Assembly (NCBI GenBank): GCA_029939575.1
Contig: JAOZSR010000035.1
Location: forward strand, 1 to 33,677
Source of the DNA: Fidelibacterota bacterium
GTDB lineage: Bacteria; Fidelibacterota; UBA2242; JAOZSR01
Length of the DNA stretch: 33,677 nt
Direction: 5' to 3'
Notes under the pieces: model-generated
Told to the model about the DNA's origin: nothing
Database searches by the model: none
Seen by the model: only the letters and a program-made list of their open reading frames with translations
Made by a program: the position numbers and the translations under genes
In this document: in pieces, positions 32,665-33,677 of the stretch
How the letters are laid out: each line of letters starts with the position of its first letter
How positions within the stretch are numbered: the stretch's first letter is position 1

Positions 32665-32898
32665 TTAAGTTTTTTTAATATAAAACTTATAAACTCCGTC
32701 CGCTTCATCTGAGCCAAGTAATTCATTTTTTGTTTTGGTACACCATTTTGGAACATCTGTTTTTGAACCTGGGTCAGTTCCAAGAAGTTCAAGAACTTCT
32801 TCACTTTTTAATGATTTCATTTCTTTGGCAAGTTTCAAGATTGGCATTGGACATGAAAGACCTTTACAATCAAGTGTTTTGGTTACGTCAAAATCCAT
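32665..32898 (-). CDS. tusA: TusA-family sulfur carrier (copy 1)
   Basis: A 77-residue TusA-like protein with 'TLDCKGLSCPMPILKLAKEM': C16 in the CPxP motif is the persulfide carrier and C11 the upstream cysteine. It is typical in size for the YeeE-associated TusA group. It has strong AAAGGAG 7 bp before the ATG and is the first gene of the sulfur operon, paired with yeeE. It differs from copy 2 (CPMP versus CPQP and little identity outside the core), so the two probably serve different partners: this one YeeE, the other DsrE or the Hdr proteins (inference). Confidence 0.93.
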   Translation of the reverse strand: MDFDVTKTLDCKGLSCPMPILKLAKEMKSLKSEEVLELLGTDPGSKTDVPKWCTKTKNELLGSDEADGVYKFYIKKT

Positions 32899-32984
32899 GA
32901 TGATTCTCCTTTTCTCTTTTGTTAAATAAATTAAGCGTTTTTCTCACAACAGTAAATTTTCTAATTTTTTTTCCAGATTATCAA

Positions 32985-32990
32985 ATTATA
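32985..32990 (-). promoter_or_regulatory. Candidate -10 box of the sulfur operon
   Basis: Minus strand TATAAT (complement of 32985-32990), about 87 bp upstream of the tusA start. At 17 bp spacing there is no good TTGACA; the -35 position instead overlaps the candidate operator at 33012-33035. A weak -35 under repressor control would fit, but the call rests on one hexamer in AT-rich DNA. Confidence 0.3.
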
Positions 32991-33011
32991 TTGTAATATT
33001 TCCAAAGATCT

Positions 33012-33035
33012 ATTTAAATATCTAACTATTCAAAT
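33012..33035. promoter_or_regulatory. Candidate ArsR-family operator (24-bp inverted repeat)
   Basis: ATTTAAATA (33012-33020), 6-bp spacer, TATTCAAAT (33027-33035): 9-bp arms with a single mismatch, 24 bp overall, the usual size of ArsR/SmtB-type operators. It lies between the arsR stop and the tusA start, overlapping the -35 position of the candidate promoter, so binding there would block the sulfur operon. No second copy was seen elsewhere in the window. Confidence 0.45.
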
Positions 33036-33063
33036 AATACGATATACTTAACATAAAAAAAAG

Positions 33064-33336
33064 TTAGTCCAAACTTCTCAATACATCAATTATTTTCATA
33101 ATTTTTATATCTTTAAGTTTGTAACAAACCGCGTTACCATTTCTTTCACTTGTTAAAACACCACCATTTTTTAGTATTTTTAAATGCTGAGATATGGTGG
33201 ATTGGGGGATACCCAGATTCTTCTGGATTCTTGAAACATGACAACCATCTTGTTTGTTGAGGCGATAAATAATTTCCAACCTGGTTGGATGAGCAATTGC
33301 TTTTAGTATATTGCTACATTTTTCATAACTTATCAA
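33064..33336 (-). CDS. ArsR-family winged-helix regulator, possible sulfane-sulfur sensor
   Basis: A 90-residue ArsR/SmtB-type repressor: 'LKAIAHPTRLEIIYRL' (helix 2-3 signature, 11-26), recognition helix 'GIPQSTISQHLKILKNGGVL' (42-61) and wing 'ERNGNAVCYKL' (64-74). Cysteines are C7, C32 and C71. The metal-binding CxCxxC of ArsR is absent. Persulfide sensors BigR/SqrR also use a cysteine pair, though at other positions, so sulfur sensing here is inferred from context. Start is TTG with AAGG 9 bp upstream; an in-frame stop lies just before it and no ATG is in frame. It precedes the sulfur operon on the same strand and probably controls it. Confidence 0.85.
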   Translation of the reverse strand: MISYEKCSNILKAIAHPTRLEIIYRLNKQDGCHVSRIQKNLGIPQSTISQHLKILKNGGVLTSERNGNAVCYKLKDIKIMKIIDVLRSLD

Positions 33337-33677
33337 ATCTTAATACCTTGTCTTTAATTTTTTCATTATCAATTTTTGCTCATAAATTCTTTTCGTTTTA
33401 AAAGTAAAAAAATCTTTTATTTTTTCCAAGATTTTTTTGCATTATAAAATAAAGTAATTTTCTACATTTATTAATATTAATTATTATGCAATTACATAAG
33501 AAATCTTTTCATAAATCCAGAAAAAATCTATTAGTTGTATAAAAAAATTATCAATTTTACAAAAATATTTTAAGTTTCTTGGTGTCAATATTATAATAAT
33601 TAAGTTTTCCGGGCAATACGCATTACATTCTTATCCCGGAATCATGTTTAAAAAAATGAAATTTATCAAAATCAAAA
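33337..33677. other. AT-rich region upstream of the regulator; possible truncated gene at the edge
   Basis: About 340 bp of very AT-rich DNA with no complete gene. TTCCGGG (33607-33613) and CCCGGAA (33635-33641) form 7-bp arms around a 21-nt loop, just before an ATG at 33644 that opens a plus-strand frame running off the window ('MFKKMKFIKIK'). No clear ribosome site precedes it, so the partial gene is only a possibility. The promoter of the regulator must lie in this stretch, but I cannot pick out a convincing one. Confidence 0.35.

Noticed and set aside
8306-33336. Canonical sHdr sulfur-oxidation system
   Set aside because: No HdrB1/B2 subunit, no lipoate-binding protein and no lipoate-assembly gene are present; only the TusA/DsrE/rhodanese theme is shared.
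1-33677. CRISPR array, tRNA, rRNA or insertion sequence
   Set aside because: No regularly spaced repeats, cloverleaf-like segments, rRNA-like stretches or transposase frames were recognised.

Overview
The window is AT-rich DNA (about one third G+C by eye) from an anaerobic Gram-negative-type bacterium. Lipoprotein signals, an OprO/P-like porin and a TonB-plug-like outer membrane protein show an outer membrane. The many 4Fe-4S and flavin proteins and the lack of any oxygen-linked enzyme suggest anaerobic life. Dispersed repeats of the 'ACCACGAATG' and 'ATTCTGAATGAGGCACG' types, together with the gene style, make me think of an FCB-type or candidate-phylum lineage (Cloacimonadota, Marinimicrobia, KSB1, Calditrichota or similar). 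That placement is a weak inference.

Layout. Left flank (1-8305): a minus-strand unit of YhaM-like exoribonuclease, ECF transporter S component and TonB-plug-like outer membrane protein; a minus-strand DUF302 gene with its own strong terminator; then two plus-strand exported hydrolases (YtcJ-like amidohydrolase and sialate O-acetylesterase) and a repeat-bearing spacer. Centre (8306-27185): a minus-strand run of 14 genes, about 19 kb, encoding soluble flavin/iron-sulfur electron-transfer proteins. In order of transcription these are MvhD, HdrA N-half, HdrA C-half, two FrhB-related Fe-S proteins, MvhD, a double HdrA, MvhD, a third FrhB-related Fe-S protein, an AsrA-like ferredoxin (FloxB-like), an FNR/[2Fe-2S] NAD(P)H oxidoreductase (FloxA-like), HdrC, FrhB and a double HdrA carrying an inserted GltD/NfnB domain. 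No HdrB (CCG-domain) subunit is present. Right (27257-33336): a minus-strand sulfur operon, in order TusA, YeeE/YedE transporter, rhodanese lipoprotein, tandem rhodanese lipoprotein, porin, exported tandem rhodanese, DsrE-like and TusA, preceded by an ArsR-family regulator and a candidate 24-bp operator. A strong hairpin terminator at 27219-27250 lies between the sulfur operon and the Hdr operon.

How it may work together (inference). The sulfur operon makes a path from outside to cytosol: porin across the outer membrane, three exported rhodaneses handling thiosulfate or sulfane sulfur in the periplasm, YeeE through the inner membrane, and TusA/DsrE as persulfide carriers in the cytosol. The adjacent Hdr/Flox array has several flavin sites and two potential pyridine-nucleotide sites, and could couple redox chemistry of carrier-bound sulfur to NAD(P)H and ferredoxin by electron bifurcation or confurcation. 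The combination resembles the YedE-TusA-DsrE ('YTD') plus hdr-like clusters that I recall being reported from sulfur-disproportionating bacteria, but here it has an unusually large, HdrB-less Hdr set with three different HdrA architectures. This locus is the main candidate for a new system in the window.
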